From Eubacterium sp. (GTDB taxonomy: Bacteria > Bacillota > Clostridia > Lachnospirales > Lachnospiraceae), in assembly GCA_003486385.1 (NCBI GenBank), contig DNFT01000129.1:1-14887 (forward strand): DNA of 14,887 bases, given 5' to 3'. The stretch's first letter is position 1; each line of letters begins with the position of its first letter. A model generated the notes under the pieces. The model saw only the letters and a list, made by a program, of their open reading frames with translations, had not been told where the DNA came from and searched no databases. Below, in pieces: positions 1 through 7,173 of this stretch. A program made the position numbers and the translations under genes.

Positions 1-53
1 TAATACGTTATACACAGCTAGGTATATATAGCATATTTTGACACCCGAATCAT
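1..53 (+). repeat. Left arm of a 53-bp inverted repeat
   Basis: This stretch matches the reverse complement of 14741-14793 at 50 of 53 positions; the differences are at 29, 30 and 35 of this arm. It contains a small hairpin, TATAC (9-13) with GTATA (22-26), and a TTGACA (38-43). Similarity stops after base 53. The arm may extend left of the window, because base 1 is already inside it. Nothing in it codes for protein. It may be a copy of a dispersed intergenic element. Confidence 0.85.
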
Positions 54-64
54 ATAATTTTAAG

Positions 65-102
65 TTGACAGTTTTAATGGACTGTAGTATTTTTAATATA
101 AT
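65..102 (+). promoter_or_regulatory. Promoter region of the MarR-type regulator gene
   Basis: A perfect -35 TTGACA lies at 65-70, followed 17 bases later by TATTTT (88-93). A perfect TATAAT lies at 97-102, but its spacing to that -35 is too long, so either hexamer could be the -10. The palindrome at 104-119 directly follows, where transcription would start. Confidence 0.55.
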
Positions 103-103
103 T

Positions 104-119
104 TGTTGACAGGTCAACA
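104..119. promoter_or_regulatory. Palindromic operator, probable MarR self-repression site
   Basis: TGTTGAC (104-110) and GTCAACA (113-119) are a perfect 7-bp inverted repeat with a 2-base spacer. It sits immediately after the TATAAT at 97-102 and before the regulator gene. MarR proteins bind palindromes of this size as dimers, commonly at their own promoter, so self-repression is the natural reading. Binding by this protein is inferred. Confidence 0.6.
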
Positions 120-157
120 TTTATGTCATGAATACATACACGAACAAGAGGTGCCCC

Positions 158-598
158 ATGTTCAATCGTTTTGAACAATTCACAACAGCCATTTCCCAGA
201 TTAACAAGAGTGTCCAGCGAATCAAGTCGACTGAGGTTAACTCCTATGGTCTGAAGGCTAACCACGTTATGATACTTTTTCAGTTAAAAAGGAATCCTGC
301 CGGCTTAACTCCCTCGCAGCTATGTGAGAACTGCGAGGTCGACAAGGCTGCCATAAGCCGTTCACTCAAAGAGCTGACAGGCAAGGGCTTTGTCCGCGAA
401 GCGGAACCGGACGGCAGAAAATACCGTATTCCGCTCGTTCTTACAGCCTCCGGCACTGACGCCGCACAGCACATAGAAAAGGCAATCCAGAGTGCCGTTG
501 AAATCGGCGGAGCCGGATTAACCGACAGACAGCGCGCTGAGTTTTACCACTCACTGCTGCTGATTGCGCGCAATCTCGAAGATTATTCCGGGACTTAA
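158..598 (+). CDS. MarR-family winged-helix transcriptional regulator
   Basis: A 146-residue DNA-binding protein, typical for MarR. The winged helix-turn-helix is visible at about residues 50-96, with a recognition helix containing DKAAISRSLKEL (62-73) and a wing around EPDGRKYRIPLVLT. The ends are helical and would form the dimer. I chose the ATG at 158 because AAGAGGTG (146-153) is a good ribosome binding site for it; an in-frame ATG at 128 has none. The gene precedes an alcohol and an aldehyde dehydrogenase gene on the same strand, and a palindrome overlaps its promoter. It probably represses itself and perhaps the two enzymes, with release by an aldehyde, alcohol or phenolic ligand; the ligand is not deducible. 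Confidence 0.88.
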   Translation: MFNRFEQFTTAISQINKSVQRIKSTEVNSYGLKANHVMILFQLKRNPAGLTPSQLCENCEVDKAAISRSLKELTGKGFVREAEPDGRKYRIPLVLTASGTDAAQHIEKAIQSAVEIGGAGLTDRQRAEFYHSLLLIARNLEDYSGT

Positions 599-687
599 CA
601 TGCATCTGCGAACCAGTGCATTTAACAGCTGTATTTCAACAAGACTGAATTAGAAATTTAAAATCTTATAAAGAGAGGTTTTCCCAC

Positions 688-1887
688 ATGCATCCATTAA
701 AAAAGCTATACTGCCGCACATTTCAGACTGTCTTCAAGCTTGCAATCCCGTTCCTTCCATACCGCTCCCCCGAGCTTCTTCATGGAATGGACGAGCTCAT
801 AGACAAGCTGAAAGCCCTTAAGCTTAACCATGTTCTTCTTGTCACGGACAAGGGAATCCGCAGCCTTGGGCTCACAAGCCATCTTGAACAGCTTATGGAG
901 CAAAACAATATTTTCTGCACCGTATATGACGGCACTGTTGCCAACCCTACCACGGACAATGTCGAGGAGGCTCTGCATTTATATAAGGAAAACAACTGTC
1001 AGGCCCTGATTGGCTTCGGCGGCGGCTCCTCGATGGACTGTGCCAAGGCTGTCGGTGCCTGCATTGCACGTCCTAAGACCCCGCTTATGAAAATGAAGGG
1101 TATTTTGAAGGTTATCCGCCCACTGCCACCGCTTTTTGCAGTGCCGACCACTGCCGGAACAGGAAGCGAAACCACCCTCGCTGCGGTCATCACCGATGCA
1201 TGCACCCGCGTCAAATACCCAATCAACGATTTTCCGCTTATCCCAAAGTACGCCGTGCTTGACCCGGAGGTTACGCGCTCACTTCCTCCATTTATAACCG
1301 CCTCCACCGGGCTTGACGCCCTGACGCACGCGGTTGAAGCATATATAGGACGTTCCACCACCAAAAAGACCCGCAAGGCGGCGCTCAAAGCAGTTCAATT
1401 AATTTTTGCGAACCTGCAGACCGCCTACCATGATGGCAATAATATGACTGCAAGAAAAAATATGCTTCACGCTTCTTACTACGCCGGTGTAGCATTTACA
1501 ATATCCTATGTCGGCTATGTGCACGCTGTGGCACACTCTCTTGGCGGAAAATATAACATTTCTCACGGACTTGCCAATGCCGTCCTACTGCCTATAGTTC
1601 TGCGCGATTACGCCGCAACAGCACAGAGAAAGCTACATGACCTTGCCAATGCCGCCGGACTGTCCGACGAAAATGACACCGACTGTGTAGCTGCCGAGAA
1701 ATTCATCTGTGCCATAGAGGCCATGCTCGACGAATTTTCACTCGGACGCACCCTTGCCGGCATCAAGGCTGAGGATATTCCTGAGCTTGCCCGCCACGCA
1801 GACGCTGAGGGCAACCCGCTCTACCCCGTTCCAGTGCTCATGAATGCGAAGGAGCTGGAGCATTTCTACCATGCAGTGAGCCAATGA
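688..1887 (+). CDS. Iron-containing alcohol dehydrogenase
   Basis: A 399-residue soluble NAD(P)-dependent oxidoreductase of the group III (iron) family, close to the usual 380-400 residues. The Rossmann-like N-terminal half has GGGSSMDCAK (111-120) and TTAGTGSE (154-161) for nucleotide binding. The helical C-terminal half carries the expected metal ligands Asp210, His214, His279 and His293, with His283 matching the conserved extra histidine. It interconverts a primary alcohol and an aldehyde; the substrate cannot be read from sequence. AGAGAGG at 672-678 is the ribosome binding site. It lies 89 bases after the regulator gene and 47 before the aldehyde dehydrogenase gene, with no terminator seen between, so one operon is likely. 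An N-terminal extension of about 25 residues precedes the usual start of homology. Confidence 0.9.
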   Translation: MHPLKKLYCRTFQTVFKLAIPFLPYRSPELLHGMDELIDKLKALKLNHVLLVTDKGIRSLGLTSHLEQLMEQNNIFCTVYDGTVANPTTDNVEEALHLYKENNCQALIGFGGGSSMDCAKAVGACIARPKTPLMKMKGILKVIRPLPPLFAVPTTAGTGSETTLAAVITDACTRVKYPINDFPLIPKYAVLDPEVTRSLPPFITASTGLDALTHAVEAYIGRSTTKKTRKAALKAVQLIFANLQTAYHDGNNMTARKNMLHASYYAGVAFTISYVGYVHAVAHSLGGKYNISHGLANAVLLPIVLRDYAATAQRKLHDLANAAGLSDENDTDCVAAEKFICAIEAMLDEFSLGRTLAGIKAEDIPELARHADAEGNPLYPVPVLMNAKELEHFYHAVSQ

Positions 1888-1934
1888 CCACTGAAAACTA
1901 TCACTTATTACATTAAATAATAGGAGCCCCCAAC

Positions 1935-3314
1935 ATGACCAACTCAGAAATCCAGGAGCTGTTAAGCTCCCAGCGAAGCTTCTTTGCCACAGGAGCCACA
2001 CTTAAGACAGAATACAGAATATCAGCACTGAAAAAATTGAAGTCGGCTATTAAAACACATGAAGCCGATATTATGGCCGCCTTAAAAAAAGACCTCGGAA
2101 AAGGTTCACAGGAAAGCTATATGTGTGAGGTCGGGCTCACACTGAGCGAAATAAGCTACATGCTCTCCCATGTAAAGCGCTTTGCGCGTGAGCGCACCGT
2201 GGCAACACCGCTCGCCCAGTTTGCCTCAAGAAGCTATGTAAAGCCGTCGCCCTACGGAAACGTGCTTATAATGAGCCCATGGAATTACCCTTTTCTTCTC
2301 ACCATGGAACCGCTTGTCGACGCCCTCGCCGCCGGAAATACCGCTATCGTCAAGCCAAGCGCCTACTCGCCGGCAGCCAGCGAAATTATCGGTAAAATAA
2401 TCTCCGAGGTTTTCCCGCCAGAGTACGTTGCAGTTGTAACAGGCGGACGTGCAGAGAACACCTGTCTTCTCGATGCCGGCTTCGACTACATCTTTTTTAC
2501 CGGGAGCAAAGCCGTCGGAAAGGAGGTCATGCGCCACGCAGCGGAGCACCTCACCCCGGTCACGCTTGAACTCGGCGGAAAGAGTCCGTGCATAGTAGCT
2601 CCTGATGCCAACTTAAAGCTTGCCGCAAGACGTATCGTGTTCGGAAAATATCTGAACTGCGGGCAGACCTGCGTCGCCCCGGACTATGTCCTCTGCCACC
2701 GTGACGTTTATGAGAAGCTCCTAGAACATCTTAAGCAGGAGACTATAAGGCAGTTCTCCGACAAGCCTCTTGAGAATCCTGAGTACGGAAAGATAATCAA
2801 TGAAAAGCATTTTAACCGTATTCTTGGCCTTATAGATAAGAAAAAGGTTATTCTGGGCGGTGCCGCGGATACTGCCGCCCTGCGCATTGAGCCTGTCATA
2901 ATGCGCGATATTACCTACGATGATGCCGTCATGCAGGAGGAAATCTTCGGGCCGCTGCTGCCTGTCATCCCTTACGATGACGAGGACGCAATGATAGAAA
3001 AAATCAACTCGCTTGACCATCCATTAGCGCTCTACGTCTTTTCAGGAAACAGACACTTTATCAGAAAAATCACTTCCGGCATAAGCTTCGGCGGTGGCTG
3101 TGTAAACGACACAATAATCCACCTCGCCACCTCCAACATGGGCTTCGGCGGTGTCGGCGGCAGCGGAATGGGCTCCTATCATGGACGCGAAGGCTTCAAC
3201 ACCTTCACCCACAAGAAAAGCATCGTCGACAAAAAGACCTGGCTCGACCTGCCAATGCGCTACCAGCCGTACAGCTCATTTATGGACAGGATGATACGGA
3301 TGTTTTTAAAATAG
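1935..3314 (+). CDS. Aldehyde dehydrogenase (class 3-like)
   Basis: A 459-residue NAD(P)-dependent enzyme that oxidises aldehydes to acids. The length and motifs match the shorter class 3-like branch. The catalytic set is complete: Asn117 in PWNYP, Glu212 in LELGGK and the nucleophile Cys246 in NCGQTC. FTGSKAVGKEV (188-198) forms the cofactor-binding turn, and EEIFGPLLPV is the later conserved segment. The second cysteine at 242, just before the nucleophile, replaces the more usual alanine. TAGGAG at 1921-1926 supports the start. It follows the iron alcohol dehydrogenase gene in the same operon, so the pair could run alcohol to aldehyde to acid for detoxification or fermentation. A hairpin terminator follows at 3351-3395. 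Confidence 0.92.
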   Translation: MTNSEIQELLSSQRSFFATGATLKTEYRISALKKLKSAIKTHEADIMAALKKDLGKGSQESYMCEVGLTLSEISYMLSHVKRFARERTVATPLAQFASRSYVKPSPYGNVLIMSPWNYPFLLTMEPLVDALAAGNTAIVKPSAYSPAASEIIGKIISEVFPPEYVAVVTGGRAENTCLLDAGFDYIFFTGSKAVGKEVMRHAAEHLTPVTLELGGKSPCIVAPDANLKLAARRIVFGKYLNCGQTCVAPDYVLCHRDVYEKLLEHLKQETIRQFSDKPLENPEYGKIINEKHFNRILGLIDKKKVILGGAADTAALRIEPVIMRDITYDDAVMQEEIFGPLLPVIPYDDEDAMIEKINSLDHPLALYVFSGNRHFIRKITSGISFGGGCVNDTIIHLATSNMGFGGVGGSGMGSYHGREGFNTFTHKKSIVDKKTWLDLPMRYQPYSSFMDRMIRMFLK

Positions 3315-3350
3315 ATAACCGCTTTAATCCAGGTATTAAAACAGCAAAAA

Positions 3351-3395
3351 GCAGAACACAGGTGATTAGTCATCGGCTGTGTTCTGCCTTTATTT
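3351..3395. terminator. Bidirectional intrinsic terminator
   Basis: GCAGAACACAG (3351-3361) pairs perfectly with CTGTGTTCTGC (3377-3387) around a 15-base loop. CTTTATTTT follows on the plus strand and five Ts follow on the minus strand. It ends the alcohol/aldehyde dehydrogenase operon and would also stop transcripts arriving from the minus-strand genes to the right. Confidence 0.85.
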
Positions 3396-3519
3396 TCTTC
3401 CCGCACCCTAACGCCTCCGCCAGCTCATCAAGCGACCTCTTAAGCTGGCACAGGTGCTTATTAAGCTTCTTGTGCTTATATGCAAAGCACCGCATTTTAC
3501 CTTCATAGCCTTTGCCCAT
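3370..3519 (-). CDS. Small basic hypothetical protein (49 residues)
   Basis: An open frame of 49 codons that I do not recognise. It is rich in lysine and arginine, has three cysteines, and has a leucine-rich central helix (HKKLNKHLCQLKRSLDELAE). It has no membrane segment or signal peptide. The start at 3519 has only a weak GGGTG upstream, and a TATAAT lies on the minus strand at 3559-3554. Its stop falls in the loop of the terminator at 3351-3387, a sensible place for a short transcript to end. The GC content is like the dehydrogenase genes and unlike the AT-rich genes to the right. It could equally be a chance frame. Confidence 0.4.
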   Translation of the reverse strand: MGKGYEGKMRCFAYKHKKLNKHLCQLKRSLDELAEALGCGKKIKAEHSR

Positions 3520-3588
3520 ATAACAGCACCCACATACTGACTAAGTCTTGATACATTATATGAGGGTGAAGCGAAAAGGTTCTTAATA

Positions 3589-4278
3589 TCAATTGTTTAA
3601 ATATCCTTCAAGCTCTTCAACAAGTTCAAATACTCTGGTTGCAGGAACCATTGCAGACATACTTGATATTTTTGCATCCAAAAATTCCTGATACATTTTT
3701 CGTGCACGTTTTTTTGCATCCTCCAGAGAACCTTTCTCTGACAAGACATCAAATAAATCTTCTCTGGTTTTGGAATAATCAAAATATTTATTGAGCTTTT
3801 CAATATATTGTTTTCTTCCATTATTCGCACGATAATCTTCAAAATACAATAAAAACCATAACTCAATGCTCTCATTTGACCACGCTACTGCCATAGCCGG
3901 ATCTTTTCTTGCTTCTGCCTCAAACTGAGTATTATCAAAATTATCTGTCGGGAAATCATCTTTATCATACATAAGCCAGAACTTTTTATAGTGTTTCCAC
4001 TTCCCATCAGATATCATTTTATCAACAAAGCGAATCAGACCATTTGTATTTCTCCCGGTTCCATATACAACTATATGAGGCTCTTTAGAAATATTTTTAT
4101 ACTTTTCATTTATTTTATTGACAAGACCTCTTATATAAATCGGTTCCGTTTTTATCCCTTCACTCACTATCACTGTATACGGAGGGAGTTTATTTAATGA
4201 ATCCATTTTGCTGGCTTTGGATTTCATTTTTTCCTGAATTTTCTTTATTTCACTAACCTTTTTCGGTTTTAGGCTCAA
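3589..4278 (-). CDS. RloB / AbiLii-like protein, effector of a probable abortive-infection system
   Basis: A 229-residue protein with RloB-family features: VSEGIKTEPIYIRGL near residues 38-52, an acidic cluster in YDKDDF (104-109) and SNESIELWFLLYF (134-146), which matches the family's SNPxFELWLLLHF pattern. The conserved Glu40 and Asp105/107/108 suggest a TOPRIM-like metal site, so it may be a nuclease; this is inference. The gene starts with TTG, overlapping the ATPase stop as TTGA, with GGAGGTG as ribosome binding site, so the two are translated together. Pairs of AAA ATPase plus RloB are the AbiL/RloAB arrangement of phage defence, related in logic to PARIS. A lysine-rich N-terminal tail (1-25) may touch nucleic acid. 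The gene is noticeably AT-rich compared with the genes around the cassette. Confidence 0.78.
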   Translation of the reverse strand: MSLKPKKVSEIKKIQEKMKSKASKMDSLNKLPPYTVIVSEGIKTEPIYIRGLVNKINEKYKNISKEPHIVVYGTGRNTNGLIRFVDKMISDGKWKHYKKFWLMYDKDDFPTDNFDNTQFEAEARKDPAMAVAWSNESIELWFLLYFEDYRANNGRKQYIEKLNKYFDYSKTREDLFDVLSEKGSLEDAKKRARKMYQEFLDAKISSMSAMVPATRVFELVEELEGYLNN

Positions 4279-5531
4279 TCACTCACCTCCCAGTCAATCA
4301 ATTTTTTAAAGTAAGGATCCGCGCCATATCGTCCTTCCATATACTGTTTAGAATAATTTTCATCATTGCGTGGCTTATTTCCGCCTTCCTTCCTAAAATC
4401 AACAAGCGAATATAAAACAGATTCATCATATCCATTGATAGCAGAAAACCATATTTCATCTCTTCTAAGCACATCATTACTCATTGTTGTAAGATCATGC
4501 GATGTAAACAATAGCTGAGCTGTGCCACTATTTATTTCCCTGTCAGTAAATAATTCTATTATTTTTCTGAGAAGCAAAGGGTGCAGTTTTGCATCTAATT
4601 CATCAATTAAAAATAACGAATTTTTTTCAATACCGCTTAACAGGATTGGAATTATACTTATAATCTTTTTCGTTCCTCCTGATTCTTCTGAAAGACGTAA
4701 GGTTTTCTTCTCCCCGGATGATAATTCATGTATTGTATATATTTCATCAATGGAACCATCTTCCTTATATTCAACTCTTATATCGCAAATATCAATTCCC
4801 ATTGATTGTATTACATTACATACCCTTACTTTGTCATTCTCAATCCGATCAACTAATATACGTCGATCCACATTAGGTTTGTCGTAATTTAACACCTTAA
4901 TCTGCATAAAGAAGCTCATTGCCCTGTCAATAACCGGTATATTCTTTAACATAGCTATATAAGAAAAAAGCGGAAGGCTTTCATTCATATTCTCTATGTC
5001 TATTCCCTCTAGTTCTTCACACAGATATACACCTTCCTTATCTCTCTCAAACACAGCTTTTACGGCACCGTCTTCCTCCATGTAGAGATTTTCAACAATA
5101 ATATTTTCATTATTTAACTCAAACTCATATCTATACTTATACTTATCAACCTGAAATAATACATTATACTTTGTCGGTTTGTCTTTGCATTCATCATCAA
5201 ATTTATAATATGATGAGAACGTGTGTCTATCTGTTAATCCTTCCTGCAATTGTAAAATAGAGGTCTCCCCTAGCTCCTCATTCTTTTTTTTCATAAAAGC
5301 AAGCTGTATTAAAGGCTGCATAACAATGAAACGCAATTCATTAAGAGCCATAATCACACTACTTTTGCCGCCACCATTCGGTCCGTATATTGCACAGACC
5401 GGTAGCAACTTCTCTTCATCATTAACTTTAAGCAATGAATTCTCAAATTCATTAATTGGCTTAGCGGTAAAATCTATGGTTGCCTCTTTTCTATATGAAC
5501 GATAATTTTCAAAAGAAAATTCATAAATCAT
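4275..5531 (-). CDS. AAA (AAA_15/21) ATPase, RloA / AbiLi-like
   Basis: A 418-residue ABC-type AAA ATPase, counting from the ATG at 5531. That start has GGAGG seven bases upstream and begins MIYEFSFENYRSY, the usual opening of OLD/RloA-type ATPases; a longer frame from 5576 lacks a ribosome site. Walker A is GPNGGGKSS (about 50-58), the signature-like segment is SEESGGTKK (about 281-289), Walker B is LFLIDELDAKLHP (306-318) and the switch histidine is in TSHD (343-346). The C-terminal end YMEGRYGADPYF is common to this family. It would act as the sensor and ATP switch that holds or releases the RloB-like partner encoded directly behind it. It is AT-rich, consistent with horizontal acquisition. 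The exact trigger is unknown. Confidence 0.85.
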   Translation of the reverse strand: MIYEFSFENYRSYRKEATIDFTAKPINEFENSLLKVNDEEKLLPVCAIYGPNGGGKSSVIMALNELRFIVMQPLIQLAFMKKKNEELGETSILQLQEGLTDRHTFSSYYKFDDECKDKPTKYNVLFQVDKYKYRYEFELNNENIIVENLYMEEDGAVKAVFERDKEGVYLCEELEGIDIENMNESLPLFSYIAMLKNIPVIDRAMSFFMQIKVLNYDKPNVDRRILVDRIENDKVRVCNVIQSMGIDICDIRVEYKEDGSIDEIYTIHELSSGEKKTLRLSEESGGTKKIISIIPILLSGIEKNSLFLIDELDAKLHPLLLRKIIELFTDREINSGTAQLLFTSHDLTTMSNDVLRRDEIWFSAINGYDESVLYSLVDFRKEGGNKPRNDENYSKQYMEGRYGADPYFKKLIDWEVSD

Positions 5532-5543
5532 CTCTATACCTCC

Positions 5544-5560
5544 GTGAGATTTTTTCTCAT
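5544..5560. promoter_or_regulatory. Operator-like palindrome O1 of the RloAB-like operon
   Basis: GTGAGA-N5-TCTCAT, nearly symmetric, located at the expected transcription start and just upstream of the GGAGG of the ATPase gene. Together with O2 it forms a perfect 17-bp inverted repeat (5543-5559 with 5603-5619). It is probably a repressor site; a role as an RNA stem next to the ribosome site is the alternative. Confidence 0.55.
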
Positions 5561-5564
5561 ATAG

Positions 5565-5595
5565 ATTATATACCACATAAAATTTTATTATTCAA
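5565..5595 (-). promoter_or_regulatory. Promoter of the RloAB-like operon
   Basis: On the minus strand, TTGAAT (5595-5590) is followed 17 bases later by TATATA (5572-5567), which overlaps a perfect TATAAT (5570-5565). It lies entirely between the two palindromes at 5544-5560 and 5602-5618, so binding at either would affect it. Confidence 0.5.
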
Positions 5596-5601
5596 TATAT
5601 T

Positions 5602-5618
5602 GTGAGAAAAAATCTCAC
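5602..5618. promoter_or_regulatory. Operator-like palindrome O2 of the RloAB-like operon
   Basis: GTGAGA-AAAAA-TCTCAC is perfectly symmetric apart from its spacer. It lies just upstream of the -35, and its centre is 58 bp from that of O1. No run of Ts follows it on the minus strand, so it is a poor terminator for trmB and better explained as a protein-binding site. Confidence 0.55.
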
Positions 5619-5676
5619 GCTTATTTTTCATATCAGCATACAATACAAAAAGACCGGATATCTTTAATTTCATGTC

Positions 5677-6327
5677 TTATATTGTCTGCTGCCTGTCTAT
5701 AATCATCTTATTGATAGGTGTCCCCATTCCCGAGAATCGTTCCTCATACTCGGTCATGATATTTCCCTCATTCATCTTCTCATCGTTGTGAAGGTCGTAG
5801 GTCAGCTCCTTTATATGCCAGCCCGCCGGCTCAACCTCCTCCACGGAGAAATCGAACAGAACTCTGTTGTCGGTCTTGAACTCTATCTGTCCGTCCTTTT
5901 TCAGGATTTCATTGTAGCGTGCGAGGAACTGTCTCGATGTGAGTCGTCTCTTCGCATGCCTGTCCTTCGGCCATGGGTCGGAAAAATTGAGGTATATGCG
6001 GTCAACCTCGTCCTCTCCGAACACATCCGTAATCTCCTCGGCATCCATTCTTATAAAAATAATGTTCGGAAGCTGCGCCTCCTCCTGCTTTTCAAGTGCG
6101 CGGATAAGCACACTTGAATATTTCTCAATTCCCACATAGTTGACATCCGGGTTCTCAGCCGCAAGCTGCATGATGAATCTTCCCTTACCCATACCGACCT
6201 CTATACGGATCGGATTGCTGTTGCCGAACAGCTCATTCCATCTGCCCTTGTATTCCTTCGGCTCATTTACAACATATTCACTCTCAACCATAGCCTCTCT
6301 GGCACCGGGTACGTTTCTAAGTCTCAT
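5677..6327 (-). CDS. trmB: tRNA (guanine-N7-)-methyltransferase
   Basis: A 216-residue enzyme that makes m7G at position 46 of tRNA from S-adenosylmethionine. The class I methyltransferase fold shows EVGMGKGRF (43-51) for cofactor binding, Glu68 after VGIE, NFSDPWPK (114-121) with the catalytic-region aspartate, and HAKRR (124-128). The length is normal for bacterial TrmB. Its ATG lies one base after the stop of the hepT-like gene, and its ribosome binding site AGGAGA lies inside the end of that gene. Its translation, and probably its transcription, are therefore tied to the upstream toxin-antitoxin pair. A weak AAAGA/TCTTT stem with a T-run at about 5646-5668 may end the transcript. Confidence 0.95.
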   Translation of the reverse strand: MRLRNVPGAREAMVESEYVVNEPKEYKGRWNELFGNSNPIRIEVGMGKGRFIMQLAAENPDVNYVGIEKYSSVLIRALEKQEEAQLPNIIFIRMDAEEITDVFGEDEVDRIYLNFSDPWPKDRHAKRRLTSRQFLARYNEILKKDGQIEFKTDNRVLFDFSVEEVEPAGWHIKELTYDLHNDEKMNEGNIMTEYEERFSGMGTPINKMIIDRQQTI

Positions 6328-6328
6328 T

Positions 6329-6661
6329 TTATTCTCTCCTAATCATTTCTAACAATTCCGGAATATCATGCTTTAAGGTGTCAAAAACAACCCTTAAATC
6401 CACATTTCCATAGTCGTGCACAATGCGATTTCTCAGTCCGTATAATGCATTCCACGGAATATTATTGCATTGCTGCTTATATTCATCGGACAGCTTTCGT
6501 GCATTTTCAGAAATTTGTATCATTCGAAACAGCATGGAATCCAAAAGAATTTCATTTGTGGAAAATTCCGTTATGTCAATATTTTTCATATGAAGCACAA
6601 TAAATTCCAAGTCCTGCTGAATTTTATATGCATAATATCGGTCATTCTTCACATTATCCAT
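6329..6661 (-). CDS. hepT: HepT-like (DUF86) HEPN ribonuclease toxin
   Basis: A 110-residue all-helical HEPN-domain protein. The defining RX4HXY motif is present as RNRIVHDY (Arg77, His82, Tyr84). In studied HepT proteins the Arg and His belong to the RNase site, and the Tyr is the residue that MntA modifies with AMP. SENARKLSDEY (51-61) is another conserved family segment. The gene overlaps the upstream antitoxin gene by 8 bases and ends one base before trmB. All key residues are intact, so it is likely functional. It would be silenced by the nucleotidyltransferase encoded in front of it. The RNA target cannot be told from sequence. Confidence 0.88.
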   Translation of the reverse strand: MDNVKNDRYYAYKIQQDLEFIVLHMKNIDITEFSTNEILLDSMLFRMIQISENARKLSDEYKQQCNNIPWNALYGLRNRIVHDYGNVDLRVVFDTLKHDIPELLEMIRRE

Positions 6662-7127
6662 ATATCCTTATTCCGTCCCTCAATACTTCCTTTATCAGTT
6701 CCATGTTGTCGTTTAATTGTGACACATCAAGCAAATCAACCCTTTTGTGCAACGCGGTTCTGATTTCCTCGACCAAGGCATAAAATTTCAAGCCATGCAC
6801 ATCTCCCGAAATTATAAGGTCGACATCACTGTTCGGCTTTGCCTTTCCCTTGGCATACGAGCCAAAAAGAATACAGAAATCCACTTCGTATCTTTCAAAT
6901 ACTTCTGAGCACTTTGACTTTATATCTGCAAGCTCTAATATTCCATTCTCCTCATCAATCAGATTTACTTCGGACAATTTCTGTAAAATATACTTATATT
7001 TGATGCTTTCCGATTTATCCTCATCGTTCTCATAGGATTTATATGAACGAAGTGAAATTCCGATCAAATCAGCTGCCTGCTGCTGCGTTAATTTCTTCTC
7101 TTTTCTTATATTCTTTAATTCGCCCAT
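6654..7127 (-). CDS. mntA: HTH-MntA fusion: nucleotidyltransferase antitoxin with DNA-binding domain
   Basis: A 157-residue protein with two parts. Residues 1-55 are an XRE/Cro-type helix-turn-helix (KNIRKEKKLTQQQAADLIG followed by SLRSYKSYEND). Residues 65-157 are a minimal nucleotidyltransferase with GSYAKGKAKPNSDVDL (89-104), giving the catalytic Asp101 and Asp103, and a third acidic site at Asp131-Asp134. MntA enzymes protect cells by attaching AMP to the HepT tyrosine. The fused HTH suggests that it also represses its own operon through the two repeats at 7150-7197. GGAGG seven bases upstream supports the start. The usual MntA is the catalytic domain alone, so this is a longer, self-regulating form. 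Confidence 0.88.
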   Translation of the reverse strand: MGELKNIRKEKKLTQQQAADLIGISLRSYKSYENDEDKSESIKYKYILQKLSEVNLIDEENGILELADIKSKCSEVFERYEVDFCILFGSYAKGKAKPNSDVDLIISGDVHGLKFYALVEEIRTALHKRVDLLDVSQLNDNMELIKEVLRDGIRIYG

Positions 7128-7144
7128 TTTGCACCTCCATAATC

Positions 7145-7173
7145 ATAATAGTGTATTTTTTGCACTCCGTCAA
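7145..7173 (-). promoter_or_regulatory. Promoter of the mntA-hepT-trmB operon
   Basis: On the minus strand, TTGACG (7173-7168) and TATTAT (7150-7145) are separated by exactly 17 bases. The first operator-like repeat fills the spacer and the second lies just upstream of the -35. The upstream kinase gene ends at 7220 with no visible terminator, so read-through is also possible. Confidence 0.7.

Noticed and set aside
38..58. TTGACA and TATAAT inside and just after the left repeat as a promoter
   Set aside because: The two hexamers are only 9 bases apart, far from the needed 16-18; the better promoter for the MarR gene starts at 65.
128..157. Upstream ATG of the MarR gene
   Set aside because: It has no ribosome binding site and would overlap the operator region; the ATG at 158 has AAGAGGTG properly spaced.
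706..1388. Minus-strand open frames opposite the alcohol dehydrogenase gene
   Set aside because: They are shadows of the coding frame, with no ribosome sites and no recognisable motifs.
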